A stretch of 64,000 nt of DNA, taken from positions 2,542,001 through 2,606,000 of the forward strand of contig NC_051105.1 of NCBI RefSeq assembly GCF_901709675.1, given 5' to 3'. This document shows, in pieces, positions 11,606-23,445 of this stretch. Below the pieces are notes generated by a model. The model made no database searches. It had not been told where the DNA came from and saw only the letters and a list, made by a program, of their open reading frames with translations. The stretch comes from Syngnathus acus. Taxonomy: Eukaryota > Chordata > Actinopteri > Syngnathiformes > Syngnathidae. The position numbers and the translations under genes are program-made. Every line of letters starts with the position of its first letter. Position 1 is the stretch's first letter.

Positions 11606-12659
11606 TAAGTCTCCATGTGTTTTCAAAAACTGCATTTCAAACAGGAAAAAAACGACATGGTCATCAGCACATTTCTAAAATGGCTGCAGCTGCCACAGCA
11701 GAGCCATTAAACATGATGAGGAAACAGAATCTTTGGTCTTCCTTGTAAATACTTTCTCAGGATGTAGTGGTGCGGTATGGATGTTTTTCGAGGCAGCTGC
11801 GCTGTTCAGTCATCACTGATTGGGATTCATTAGTACATCTTACATAAATGAACTTAGAAACAGTGACTACACTTGACTGCTGTTTATTGGCGAGCAAAAG
11901 TGTCGTTATAAAATTCACACCATTTCGTGGAATTCACAATCACCTTGACCTCCAGTCAACATTCCAAAAACTTGCTCGTTCACTGAAGACTCTAAATTTT
12001 CCATCGAGACCAAGTGTGTTTATTTGTCGATATGTACCCTGAATGACTATCAACTAATCCAGGATGCACGCAACTGCTCACCCAATGTCAGCTGAGATAG
12101 GCCCCATCTCACCCGCAACCCTAAGCGCTCCAGAAATTTCTTGGATGGAAGGTTGGGTGTACCGTATGTCAAACTGGATTCGTTTTAAAACCTGGACCTG
12201 TTATATGTGTATAAAAATGTCCACCAAGACAAACAGGTTTTAAAATCAACTCAATATTCACTTTGAAAGATAGGAAATATGAGGACAGACAGTCACCCGA
12301 GTCCGTACACAGACATCTGTGGAAACAGTAGCAGCGAGCATGTAACACCATATACTGTATATTTAGACTGAAACTGAAGCATCAAATATAGAGTAATGTT
12401 TGCTTGACAACTTCATACCCAACTGTGCTTTTCTCTCTCGTGTCACAGAAAACAACCCGGGTTTCAGTGTCCGATCTTGCCTTTGGACACTCGAGGCCTG
12501 GTAACTGCGAGCGGCCACGGCAGCTGCTATTGCTATGCGACGGGTAGAGTTCGCCAGATAAACACACTCGGGAACAGAGGGCTCCGCTTGTTGGCAAGAC
12601 AAGTGAGTGTCTTTCACTCAGTCACTGAATTTAGAAAAGCTTAACAGTCAAGCATCAAC

Positions 12660-13110
12660 AGAAATTGACTGCAGGGTGCCAAGTTCTACCCTCTAGTTAC
12701 TATGTCCATGTGGTTTACACTCACCATTAGATAAGTTTTCTTTTGCACGTCTGACTTTTCAGCACTTTAGTTACCATGCCCACTGTGGTTACTACCCAAA
12801 CAGAGAGGCCCCAAAAAGTGAGATGCTATCGACTGGTTATTTTACAGCTTTTACATGTTTTGACAAAGACTGCAATACAGCTTAGCCATTGTGGCTAGCT
12901 CCAAGATTTAGGTACCATAACACTATGTAGGTACACACTACAATACATACAGTACATACAATAACAATACAATAACACCAACAAACTGTAGTGTGAATAG
13001 CTCAACTTTTTAGATTGGTCATTTCGCAACTTTCACCAGTTTCGACAGAGACTGCGGTACGGCTAGCCATTGTGGATAGCGCCAAGGTTTAGGTACCCTG
13101 CCACATTGGT
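12660..13110. repeat. Diverged direct duplication
   Basis: The segment ending TAGCCATTGTGGCTAGCTCC at about 12,890 recurs as TAGCCATTGTGGATAGCGCC at about 13,067, each followed by AAGATTTAGGTACC or AAGGTTTAGGTACC. The flanking 80-90 bp on the left also align with scattered differences. The unit is about 180 bp. A weaker third copy may precede them near 12,700. I see no transposon ends. Confidence 0.6.
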
Positions 13111-13252
13111 TAGTAACCCAACAAAAGGTGTAAGAAGTGATGATAAATACGATTTGCCTAATTGTAAAAGTCATTTTGGAACGTCTTCGGAAAATGAGGG
13201 TTAACAAACACCTTTAACACACAAACAGTCCGGTTTTTGCAAGCACTTTGTT

Positions 13253-13366
13253 CTTATTTATTTATTTATTTATTCATTCATTTATTCATTCATTTATTCG
13301 TTCATTTATTCATTCATTTATTCATAAATTTATAAATGTATTAATTTATTAAATTTATTAATGTGA
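13253..13366. repeat. TTTA/TTCA microsatellite
   Basis: Interleaved TTTA and TTCA tetranucleotides run from 13,253 and decay into AAATTTATTAAT units near 13,366. Confidence 0.9.
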
Positions 13367-14309
13367 CTGTGTCAAAAATGACCTGGGCAATTATTCTATT
13401 AGGCTCAGGATATAGTTTTTTTTTTTTTTACTTTCACTTTTGGTAGTGTGTCAAGCTCCATCCTTCAAGTTTTGTTCCAAACCACACTGCTTGGTGGAAA
13501 CAGGACTTCGGCATAAATAAAAGCACCAAATACATTTGAGCCCATTAGTTAAGTGCTCAATATTGAGCTTTTCTTGTGGCCAAGATCCTGAAGTTTCCTA
13601 TCGAGCAAATAAATTGCAATAGATGGTGATTTATCTGCCCATTTTGTCCTCAGTAAAAGTGGACATGTGGGAGTGGTCATTTAAAACAAGTCACTGGGAC
13701 AGTCTTCCAGCTGCTTGCCATGAAACAAAACAATCGTGCATGCTGAAACGTACTTTGCACATAAACCACGCACAAGCTATTCTATCTGTAGTTCAACACT
13801 TCAGGTTTATGTGTGTGCAGTGTTTAAGTGAACAAAGACAAGAGATTTTCTAAATAAAGGCTCGAGTTGAAACACCCCACTAATCTTTTCAGGGATTTAG
13901 CTGCCTGGGAACACAACACCAGGTTAAATGTGTGCAGATTCGCCAAGTCAGATATAGACTCGTATCACCACGATGGCAGCGAGAGCAGACTGTGAAAATC
14001 AGGCTTGGTCAATATTTGACTCAACAAGAGGTGACAAATCGCTATGATAATCTTGAGAAAAATGCTTTGGGGTCAAGCGTATGCTCTGGTGTTACAAATG
14101 ATGTTATTAAGATTCCTATGAAGGCTAAAGACTACAAAAAAGTGAACCTGAGGAACATTTGATCTTAGATACATTGGTTTGATGCTGCTTAAAGCCGTTA
14201 GTGGGTCAAGGATGGTGTTGCTACACCGAGGCTGGTGGGGCATTTATAACCCAGTCAGAAATCTCTGGCCCCCATTAAGGCCCTTCAGCATTATACGTAT
14301 GTGTAAATA

Positions 14310-14462
14310 TATGGGGGCAGCCGTGATCAAGTGGATACGATCGTCACCTATCACCCCAGGGACCCCAGGTCAAGACCATCCACAGACACACAGCTGTTGT
14401 GTCCTTTGAGCAAGACGTCAATCCCCCAAACTGCTCCACCGGGTGCTTAAGCACCCCGTCCC
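14310..14462 (+). mobile_element. Second tRNA-type SINE fragment
   Basis: The order GGGGGCAGCCGTGATCAAGT, a degraded promoter-like middle, then CCTTTGAGCAAGACGTCAAT and CCCCCAAACTGCTCCACCGG is typical of another widespread fish SINE group. Its head is a tRNA-like region followed by a CCTTGAGCAAG segment. The copy is diverged and ends in a C-rich tract. Confidence 0.5.
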
Positions 14463-16740
14463 CCCCCGAACATATTTTGTTGCAGCCTTAATTCCAATTT
14501 GAGATTTTGGTGTAAAATATATTTTCTCATGGAAACAGTGATTTGATGCCAGTCATTAAGCTTTTGTTTGTTGGCCTAGATTAATGATGCTTACTGACAT
14601 ATTTGGGCCTTCATCAGTCTTATGACATTCATAAGAGAAATTGGTGCTGTATTATTTTGAGCATAATTAAATTAAATATTGGAATCCAATCACATGTTGT
14701 CTTCCGAGTTAGTCAAGTTTAATTGATTTGGAGAAATGGTTAGGCTACTTTAATAGACACGGGTTTTTCTGTGGCGACGCCTGAAAGTCGGTACCACTAG
14801 AATAAAAGTGCAAACATTTGTGTAGATTTGCGTATTTAATCCGATTTCAATCCAATTCTTGCTCTGGTCACTAAGCGGTTCTCTTGTCCCATGAGCCTAA
14901 AAAAAAATCCATCCTCCATCAGATACAATTGCCCTTTGAGCGACCTTCGTTATGACGCTCAAGTTGGTCCCGGGGATCCATTTCCTCTGTTCGTAGTTTT
15001 TTTTTTCAGGATGCTCATTTTGGTCCTCGGATGAGTTGCAAGGATTCCAGTGCAATTGGTCTCCTGCATACCAATGATTAGCAGTCCAAAAAAAGACAAC
15101 GGGGTCCGTCTTTCCTGACCTTTCCACGCGGCCTCTTATGTTGGCAGCGCAAGGACGCGCCGAGCTGAAGCATCACGAGACAGCTGCACTTTTATCCCTT
15201 GGACTGCGGAGCTGAGCTAGACACCAAGGAAGGGTCATTATGGGCCAGCTGGATATAAGTAATGGGACATTTTGCCAGACCTTTCTGCAAGACTTTGTCG
15301 ATAGAATCTCCTATTTGGTATAGGCCACGCGCTTAAACCCTAAATATTTTATTTTTTGCTGATAAATGGTATAAACAGTTGTCAACTAACGTCTAGGTCA
15401 TTTTGATATTCAGTGCATGTTTGGTGAAAGCTTGAATTTGCTCGAAGCTTAACGCTTGAAATCTGTTTGTGTGGCGATATCCTTAAGTTAAACATTGTAC
15501 ATGAATTTGTTTTTTTATGGCCTCTGATTGGACGAGCAGGGATTCCCGACATCACTCCCGGAGTCTTGCTACCATGGGGTATACTGGCAACATAGTATGT
15601 AGTGGCGTTTGCGAACAATTTTCAGATGAGTGATTTGTTAGCATAGCATTTGGTTCGTTTCTTTAGCATAGCTTGTCTTAATATAGAAAATATTTTGGTC
15701 GGAGTTTCTGCTGCTGTCAATCACGGCTGACCCTCTGACCCCCATCCAAGTCAGGTAACACCCCCGTTGTGTGCCATTTTCAAATTTTAGTGAAGGGTGG
15801 AGTAAAAGTTTGGTAGGGGGTCTTCTTTAAATAGTTCACAGCTGAGCCCATTTAAACTGTGTTGCAAGCATGTAAGAAGCACGTAAGAAGATAAAACAGC
15901 ATGTTGTCTGTGACACACTTTTTTGAAATACCCAAAGAAAAACGACAACATGCTTTTGACACCATCGCATTTCCTCCATTTTCTTGTTTTACTGATAATA
16001 CGCAAATTTGATTTATAATTGTATTTATTATTTTATTTATAACATTTCATTGGGAAAAACAAAACCTTTTATTCCTTAGATTACAAATTCTTTCATGTGT
16101 TTTTTTAATTCGTAATTTGTATTGTTAATTCATATGTTCGATCGTATGTTCATGATTAAACATGATGGCTTGGCTGTAAATACTGTAGACTTTTTTTCCC
16201 TCCTGTTTAGTACTTGCATAGTCAAAATACCTTGTGATTTTCTTGTTTAACAAAGACATACAGTTTGCATGGAAAATATGCCCCATGTCTGTCACAGGAA
16301 GAGTAATCCAATCTATTACTAGTCATGTTCTCCTTAATAAGTACAACATGCTGCTCTGTCTTCTCTTCAACCATCTGCCTTCAATTAGGGAGTCAAAAAT
16401 ATTGAGTCAAAGGACATGGCATCCTGTTTGTCCTACTCTCCACATTTGAGTATCATTTTATGATGCATCACTTATTATACACTGTCTTACTTTCATTTCA
16501 AGCATACATTGTATATAATCATGGTTTGTTTGGAAAAAAAAAATGCTATTAAAAGTGACAGCCATAATTAGCCCACCCACGAAAACGTGTTGATTCCAAA
16601 AAACAATGCCGATTCTGCAGAGAGCAATTCTTGATTCCACGGCTTGAATGTTGATTTTCCACGGGCATTGAAAAAATAACCTTAAGTGACTTGCAATAAA
16701 GCACATTAATGTAATAGTGAATATGAATTATGTTAAGAAA

Positions 16741-16802
16741 TCATTCATTCATTCACTCAATCACTCACTCGTTCATTCGTTCATTCATTCGGTCGTTCAT
16801 TC
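16741..16802. repeat. ATTC/ACTC/GTTC microsatellite
   Basis: An imperfect tetranucleotide tract based on ATTC with ACTC and GTTC variants. The reading frame across it gives runs of His/Ser and is not a gene. Confidence 0.85.
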
Positions 16803-17449
16803 ATCTTCTGAACCAAACACTGTGAAATATTGTGGTTACAAAATCCTCAAAATTCAAATTGTCTTTGCCTCTCTTCGGCAGATGTCTTTAATAGCAGTAA
16901 ATTAATTTGAAATGTTTCATATCAAAAGTACTTGTGGTATCGGTACTTGGTATTGGTATCTGTGACGAGTCAAGAGCTAAGTACTCTTGCTGGTATTGGT
17001 CTGAAAAAAAAAAGCATGTAATATAAGCAAGCCATCGATCAGTCAATTCACGTACATAAATACGTACAATGAACACATTCAGCTGTAAAGACCCCGTTTT
17101 TGTCTCCTCACACGAACTAATCTCTCCGAGGTGCACCACAAATAGAGCACTCGGAGCTTAGTCGAGCACTGCTGACGTGTTTCTCACTGGAGGGAATCCA
17201 GGGCCCATCGGGTCAGGAAAACCTGAGAGAGAGCCATAGAGGCTTTGGCTGAAATAACGAACTGGGATGCGTGTGCACTGTGCATGTTTCAGCGAGAGGG
17301 TGAAGAAAATAGCGCTATAATTTGCCACCATGCGGGTGTCTGTCATCACCAGGCCTGAATACTATATCCGATGCGTTGGAGGTTTAGGATTGTATGTGTC
17401 TTCCCCAGTGAGTGGAGGTAGAGACAGATGAGACCTATGAGTGGAGAGA

Positions 17450-17470
17450 GGGGAGGGGAGGGGAGGGGGG
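17450..17470 (+). other. Predicted G-quadruplex
   Basis: Four G tracts (GGGG, GGGG, GGGG, GGGGGG), each separated by a single A, match the strongest class of intramolecular quadruplex motif. It lies about 310 bp upstream of the candidate fhl2 promoter. Confidence 0.7.
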
Positions 17471-17778
17471 TGACAATCCTCTTGGTTAGACCCTCGACGC
17501 TTTGGATGGTGTCCTGTTTCATGCAACAAATAATGTGAAGTGCCGTAATAATTTGCAGGCGTTTGCGTGTTTGGATCATTGCCATCATTTTTCGAGAAAA
17601 AAGATGAGAAAAGCTGAAATACACATTTGATTAAAAGGCTTTGCAAAGATTAGGGAGAATATATTGCATTGTGATGGTGACCGTAAACTATCCGAGTGAC
17701 CGTAAAAGGCCACATGGTTGACTCCGGGAGTCGGTGATTGAATGGGCGGCCTCGGGTTTATCTCTGAGAAGCGCTGCT

Positions 17779-17982
17779 TTATTTATAGATCTTAAAAAAA
17801 AAAAAGAAAAAAAAACCCCAACAACCACCGACCCACCCACCCACCAACTCTTAATATTGCTCCTCCCCCATTTTCAATTAGCCCTTCCTGGGTGGAGTAA
17901 TGCAATTGACTAGCGATCTCCCAGAGAGTCTTGCCTCAGTCTGATCCAGACTCCGCACAGGCACAAACTTCTCACACAAGAA
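17779..17982 (+). promoter_or_regulatory. Candidate fhl2 promoter and noncoding first exon
   Basis: TTATTTATAG at 17,779-17,788 is an exact match to the MEF2 consensus YTAWWWWTAR and could also act as a TATA element. About 200 bp downstream, CACACAAGAAG is followed by GTAAGA, a strong splice donor (last exonic base near 17,982). The fhl2 coding exon begins near 19,912-19,925 after an acceptor, so a 5' noncoding exon is required upstream and this is the best candidate. FHL2 is a muscle and heart gene, which fits a MEF2 site. The transcription start and exon extent are inferred. Confidence 0.35.
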
Positions 17983-19740
17983 GGTAAGACCGATCTATCC
18001 ATCATCTGCTCATCCCCAATCATCATCTTCATCCCCCCCATCAATCCTTTCATCCCACCTCTGTGGTCTTGTCACTATTTGACCATCTTTCTCCTTCACC
18101 CGCCATCCCAGCTGTCGGGCCTTCGGGCAGCAGCCTCTTTGATTTTTATCATCCTAAAAGTACTCAACCGAGAGGCCGCTGTCCACCTTTAATTCCCAAC
18201 ATTTTCGCCTCTGAAGGCATCAGGCCTTATTTTGTCTGGTACAGATCGTGATCTCATGGACACGTTTGATTTAAAGTCTTTCACTTGATTGATCATTTAG
18301 GTTATGCCATTCATGAGGCTGGAGATCAGACCGCTGCAATCTTAGGGTTGGCAACACACTTTCTATGGCATTTTCATATTTCCTGCATCCTGAAATGTAG
18401 AGGTAATGGAAAGAGGGCAGACATGAATGACAAATAGATTGGGATAAAAAGAAAATGGATATTGCAATGTTACAATAACGATACCGTAAGTTTCGATATC
18501 AATGCTCTTGTTGACAGAAACATGAGGATGGAGATTTGTTTTTGATAGTAATATTGTGAAGTGAAACATATTTTTGATTGACTGTATTATATTTATCTCC
18601 AACCTATTTGGCAATAATATCATATCGTGAGTTATGGTATGGGCAGTTATTTTTGTGAGGGAAGCGTTTAATTTGGGATTTTATTGTAAACGTTTTTACA
18701 AGTACACTTTTGGTGAAATGTTTGGAAAAATATGTCTGGTATAGAAAAATAATGTCCTATCATATGGCATCAGTTTTCATGGTCATTTGTTTTTTCCTTC
18801 ACTTTTTTGGATTATTATCATTATTCTTTTGAAATAATCAGACTATTATGATTAGCATTGGAAAAATATTGTGCTAATATCGTACTGTGATTGCCACCCG
18901 TAGTATGCAGGCCTTAAGAACAGTTGGCTGGGATTTGCAGGGATAGACCTTCAGGACCCACATGATGGTTCATCATCTCACTGGCTTTAGTTTGTCCACC
19001 ATCAAAGGGAGCCCAACTATCTGGGAAACAGCTGCCCATCGTGTCGAACCGAGCCCGCAGACTGTATTTGTGGCACTTCAGATTAGCTGTTTTTATTTTT
19101 AGGCAGTAGATAAATTCTTGTGTAAGCTAGGTGAGTCATGGTGGGCAGTGATAGACAATAAGAGAATGTGGGCGGGGTGAACGGAAAGAGAATACCATTC
19201 AGCTTTTGAATATTTTCAGAAACATCTAGAGTGTTTTTGATGATTGAGTAGGACAAATTTTATCTGGAACAAACACTGCGGAAGAGTTGGGAAGTTATTT
19301 TCTTGGATCAATAGAGAGATGGGATGAAGGCTGTCAAGCTCAAAGCAGGACACCGGATAACTTTTGATCGGGTCCTAACGGCCAATTTGAAAAACCTAAC
19401 TTTTATCTTTGAAAAGAATATCCCACCCTTGATTTGAATCCATACTGCTCGCCGAATGACAAAAGACACAGGTGAGAGACCCAGGGTGAGCAGCTGTGGT
19501 AGTGAGTAGCCATTCAAGCCACTTATACACACAGTGACAAGGGATACTGCAGTGCTGACAGCTGGAGGTTAGCTGATGGATGCATACAGTATAGTGGGGT
19601 GAGTTGGTGGTATGCAGAAGTTGTGTGTGTGTGTATGTACGTGCGTGGACCCTCGCTCGCTCACACACACACACACACTAAGTAGACTGATAGGGCTTAT
19701 TTATAACCTCCTCTTTTGGAGCCAGAACAAAATAGGAGCC

Positions 19741-19799
<59 letters not shown>

Positions 19800-19911
19800 C
19801 GAGCGAGTGGGGAAACATTGAGAACATTGAAATGTTTAAAAGCGTGCCCAGTAACAATAGATGACCTTTCACTGTCATCTCTGTGTTTTTCTTTATAATC
19901 CTAAGCGATCA
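17983..19911 (+). other. Putative fhl2 intron 1
   Basis: Between the candidate noncoding exon and the first coding exon. It holds an AT-rich body, short GT (19,622-19,634) and CA (19,661-19,678) runs and a pure GA microsatellite (19,745-19,795). No further exon is recognised. Confidence 0.35.
19745..19795. repeat. GA microsatellite
   Basis: About 25 uninterrupted GA units lie 130 bp upstream of the fhl2 start codon, in the intron just before the first coding exon. Frames through it read as alternating Arg/Glu or Ser/Leu and are artefacts. Confidence 0.95.
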
Positions 19912-19924
19912 GTCGTGGGTGAAA

Positions 19925-22210
19925 ATGACAGACCGCTACGACTGCCACTACTGCAAGGAATCCCTGTTTGGGAAGAAGTACGTCCTGCGAGAGGAAAATC
20001 CCTACTGTGTAAAATGTTACGAGAGTCTGTACTCCAACACTTGCGAGGACTGCAAGAAACCCATTGGCTGCAATACCAGAGTGAGCATGCATGTGGAAAC
20101 ACATACTAAGTCTGGTCGTTTTTCGATGGGGAGGGCAATATCCACTCATGAACAAGCATCCCCTGTCCCGGCAGGATCTGTCTTACAAAGACCGCCACTG
20201 GCATGAAGAGTGCTTCAAGTGCTTCCAGTGCAAGCGCTCCCTGGTGGACAAGCCCTTCTCCACTAAGGACGAGCAGCTCCTGTGCACTGAGTGCTACTCC
20301 AACGAATACTCCTCCAAGTGCCACGAGTGCAAGAAAACCATCATGCCCGGTGGGGACGGAAATAAAAACACTGTATCGACACCCTCCTAGGTTCTCTTTC
20401 TCATCTTGGCGGTCTTTGTTGTTGCTGCCCTGAAGGCTCCAGGAAGATGGAGCACAAGGGCAACAGCTGGCACGAAACCTGCTTCACCTGCCAGCGATGC
20501 CAGCAGCCCATTGGCACCAAGAGCTTCATCCCCAAGGATAACCACAACTTCTGCGTGCCCTGCTACGAGAAGCAGTTCGCTATGCAGTGTGTGCATTGCA
20601 AGAAGGTAGGGGGGGCAGAAAGTTTTCTTCTCAAATAACATACCGCCAGTGCCATAATGCCACACGATGCTCTATCTCAGCCTATCACCACTGGCGGCGT
20701 GACCTACCGTGACCAGCCTTGGCACAAGGACTGCTTCCTGTGCACCAGCTGCAAGCAGCAGCTGTCTGGCCAGAGGTTCACCTCCAGAGACGACTTTGCC
20801 TACTGTCTCAACTGCTTCTGCAACCTCTACGCCAAGAAGTGTGCATCCTGCACCACGCCCATCAGCGGTAAACAAATCAACTAAATACATCCTCTCCTCC
20901 TTTTTTTTTTTAAATATAGCTTGTCCTCATTAAGTTGAGCTGGAGTCTCCACAGCTCCTCCTCCTTCTTTTCCACAGGTGCCCTGCAACCATTCTCACCT
21001 CTTCTCACACACTGAACAAAGGGGCTGCACGATATTTGTTGGCGTGCTTATTGTTTGTCTGACTCTGAAGAGAAACATATGATTGTAGTTGAGGAGTAAA
21101 AATATAAAATGAATCCTGATTCATACTCACACATATGGACAATTTAGTGTGTTCAGTTAGCCTAATGTGCATGTTTTTCTAATGAGGAAGGAAACCTGAC
21201 TACACGGATACATAAAACTCACAAAAGAGTCAAGATATGAGATTTGAACCCATAACCTGTGACGGGGGGGCAAAATAGGCTATATTTCAAAATAAATCGA
21301 TTTTTAATCCTACTCTGAAAACTGCAGTTAATGAGCAATTTTACGTTTAGCCAAGACTTTTTCATCATTATATTTTTAGAAAAACAGGAGAATTTCTTAG
21401 GTCTAAAAAGCTAGATTGATTTGATTCTGAAATATTTCCCATAGGAAATCATGTTAATGGGAATAATATAAAATAAAGGGGAAAAAATACATTCTTATCT
21501 CCACAGCAAATCCATTTTAAAAATCTCTTTGAAGGGGAGAATTTTCCCAAAATTTTCATGGAAGTCTGCGCCAATGGAATCTCTGAGGTCCCAAGAAACC
21601 TTTTCGTTGCTGATTTCTTTGCATTTAGCAAAGAAAATTTAAAAAAAGACTAACTCGTCATTAAGCAAGACTTAAATCATTGGCAGGTTTTTTTGTATAA
21701 TATGCTAATCGTTCAGATGGTAAGTGAAGACATTTTTTGTAAAATTCAGATTGATTCAACTTGACAGGTTCCACTACATTGTTGGACATTTTACATATTT
21801 AACTCATTAACTGCCAGCTCTGTTAAAATCAATATTTGACGTCCATAGCCCTCAATGAAAAATGATTAAAATCAAAATTGTACTAAAAACAGATTTAAGA
21901 CATGTTTTTATTTTATTCAAAAACAAAATCAGGTTGAATAAAATAAAGCATGACTCACCTGTATGTTCCCTGTTCCAGGCAAACCTCCCAGCTACACTTT
22001 TTATTGTATTCCCATTCATTCCTTTAAGTTCCCATGAGTGCAACTTTTGTTTTTTCAGGCCTCGGAGGCAGCAAGTACATTTCCTTTGAGGAGCGCCAGT
22101 GGCACAACGACTGCTTCAACTGTAAGAAGTGCTCAGTGTCCCTGGTGGGCCGCGGCTTCCTGACCGAGCGTGACGACATCCTGTGCCCGGAGTGTGGCAA
22201 AGACATCTGA
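19925..22210 (+). CDS. fhl2: Four and a half LIM domains protein 2
   Basis: FHL2 is a zinc-binding scaffold of sarcomere, focal adhesion and nucleus that links titin-bound enzymes, integrins and transcription factors such as SRF and androgen receptor. Six coding exons join in frame with GT-AG borders: 19925-20080, 20175-20349, 20436-20605, 20681-20867, 22059-22210 (five exons carrying coding sequence; a noncoding exon is expected upstream). The joined product is 279 residues, the same length as human FHL2. It shows an N-terminal half LIM (MTDRYDCHYCKESLFGKKY) and four full LIM domains at about 40-92, 101-153, 162-212 and 221-275, with regular Cys/His zinc ligands (for example CVPCYEKQ, CLNCFCNLYAKKC). 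It ends LCPECGKDI then stop. The sequence tracks human FHL2 more closely than FHL1, FHL3 or FHL5 as I recall them. The start is the only Met preceding the half LIM. Which teleost ohnolog (a or b) it is cannot be told here. Confidence 0.97.
20868..22058 (+). other. fhl2 last intron
   Basis: A 1.19-kb intron, much longer than the other internal ones (75-94 bp), with a GTAAAC donor and a TTTTTTCAG acceptor. It is AT-rich. At about 21,120-21,260 there is a weak SINE-like trace (ACAATTTAGTG ... AACCTGTGAC). Nothing else is recognised. Confidence 0.7.
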
Positions 22211-22562
22211 AGGACGCCGCTGCACGCATAATTTGCATACACACACACATAGAAATGCTCATTGAGCATACGCGGCACCACGCTGCAGTCTCGTTACTCC
22301 ATTCTAATGTTCAATGGGGTACGGCATAGCATATGACAAGAACCGAAGAATAACGCTAACAATATAACTACTTGCATGAATGTAGAGGACATGTTTGAAA
22401 ATATGAATTATTGTGTAGAATCGACATGAACTCAGATTGCATGCTTCTAATGTTACTAATCTCTTTGTTGCATGGATTCGCCTCTGTGCCATTTGGTGTT
22501 AATGACTTGTGTAAAATTTAGAAATGCATGGAGTCAGATTTATGAATTTAAGAATGATCCAA

Positions 22563-22568
22563 AATAAA
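22563..22568 (+). terminator. fhl2 polyadenylation signal
   Basis: AATAAA 353 bp after the fhl2 stop codon, followed by GTGTT-type GT-rich sequence. It is the first canonical hexamer downstream, giving a 3' UTR of about 370 nt. Confidence 0.7.
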
Positions 22569-23390
22569 GTGTTAACAAAGGCATAGCGTCGCTCGTTCAT
22601 ACTATCCATTTTGGAGATTTTCATACTGCCTTCCGCAAAAGACAAGTGTGCAATTTCTTTCACAATTCAAAACAACCGAGAATGAAACACTAAAGCAAGG
22701 TTTCTTATTTCAGGAATTGATCAGCACAATTGCCAGGCAAACAATCAATTCCTGGGAATCAAACAATTGGGAACCAGTTGATTTTCATCCTTGACCGCGA
22801 CTGTCATTTAGCCTCACGTGGAGCTCACTACCGACTACTGTTCATGGTCATAAATGCAAAATTGATTTCCCCTTCTTTAGTAAAAGTAACGCTGATCATT
22901 TCATTTGTCACACTTGATTGATTTTAACAAAAAAAAAAGTTGTGGGTAAAAGTATGAAGTTGGCATCTCTGATCTAAAAAGAAAGTCAACAGTCCACAGA
23001 ACAAAAAAGGTTGTCAATGTTTATAGCTCATGCCTGGTGCCTTAAAAATGTAATCCCATTTTTGTGAAAAATTTAAGAATGAATGTTGACAGTGAGCCAT
23101 TTTATTGTTAATTCCATTTGAGCTACTTGGCTGTGAATTATAAAATGACAGCGTTATTACACTAAGTCACCACATCACACACACAAAACAAAAGCTTGCA
23201 GAAAATGTCAGTACAGAAATATATAAAGTATTATATATACACACACTCGCCAATAACACATGCTAAACGTGTAAAAAGCTACATGAAGAACTACGAGATG
23301 ATCTCAAGTGCAAAGTTGTATTCGCCCCACCAGCATCACATAATAGCGCATTACCAGTGAGATGACCGATGAATGAACATTTTTAAAATG

Positions 23391-23396
23391 TTTATT
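23391..23396 (-). terminator. c2orf49 polyadenylation signal
   Basis: AATAAA on the minus strand, 50 bp past the ashwin stop codon. This implies a very short 3' UTR. The convergent fhl2 signal lies about 820 bp away, so the two transcripts probably do not overlap. The intervening 22,570-23,390 shows only AT-rich unique sequence. Confidence 0.65.
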
Positions 23397-23445
23397 TGTA
23401 GCCAACCTGTGAAATCACACTTAGCGAGTCTTGAAAGGGCTGACG

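Larger units (their letters stand above)
11606..17449. other. Intergenic, repeats only
   Basis: No gene is recognised. Contents: a SINE 3' fragment at about 12,050-12,150, a diverged direct duplication at 12,660-13,110, a TTTA/TTCA microsatellite at 13,253-13,366, a second SINE-type fragment at 14,310-14,462, and an ATTC-type microsatellite at 16,741-16,802. The unique-looking block 15,120-15,300 is GC-richer and might be regulatory, but carries no diagnostic signal. Confidence 0.5.

Noticed and set aside
16741-16802. CRISPR-like repeat array
   Set aside because: Tetranucleotide microsatellite in eukaryotic DNA; no spacer structure.
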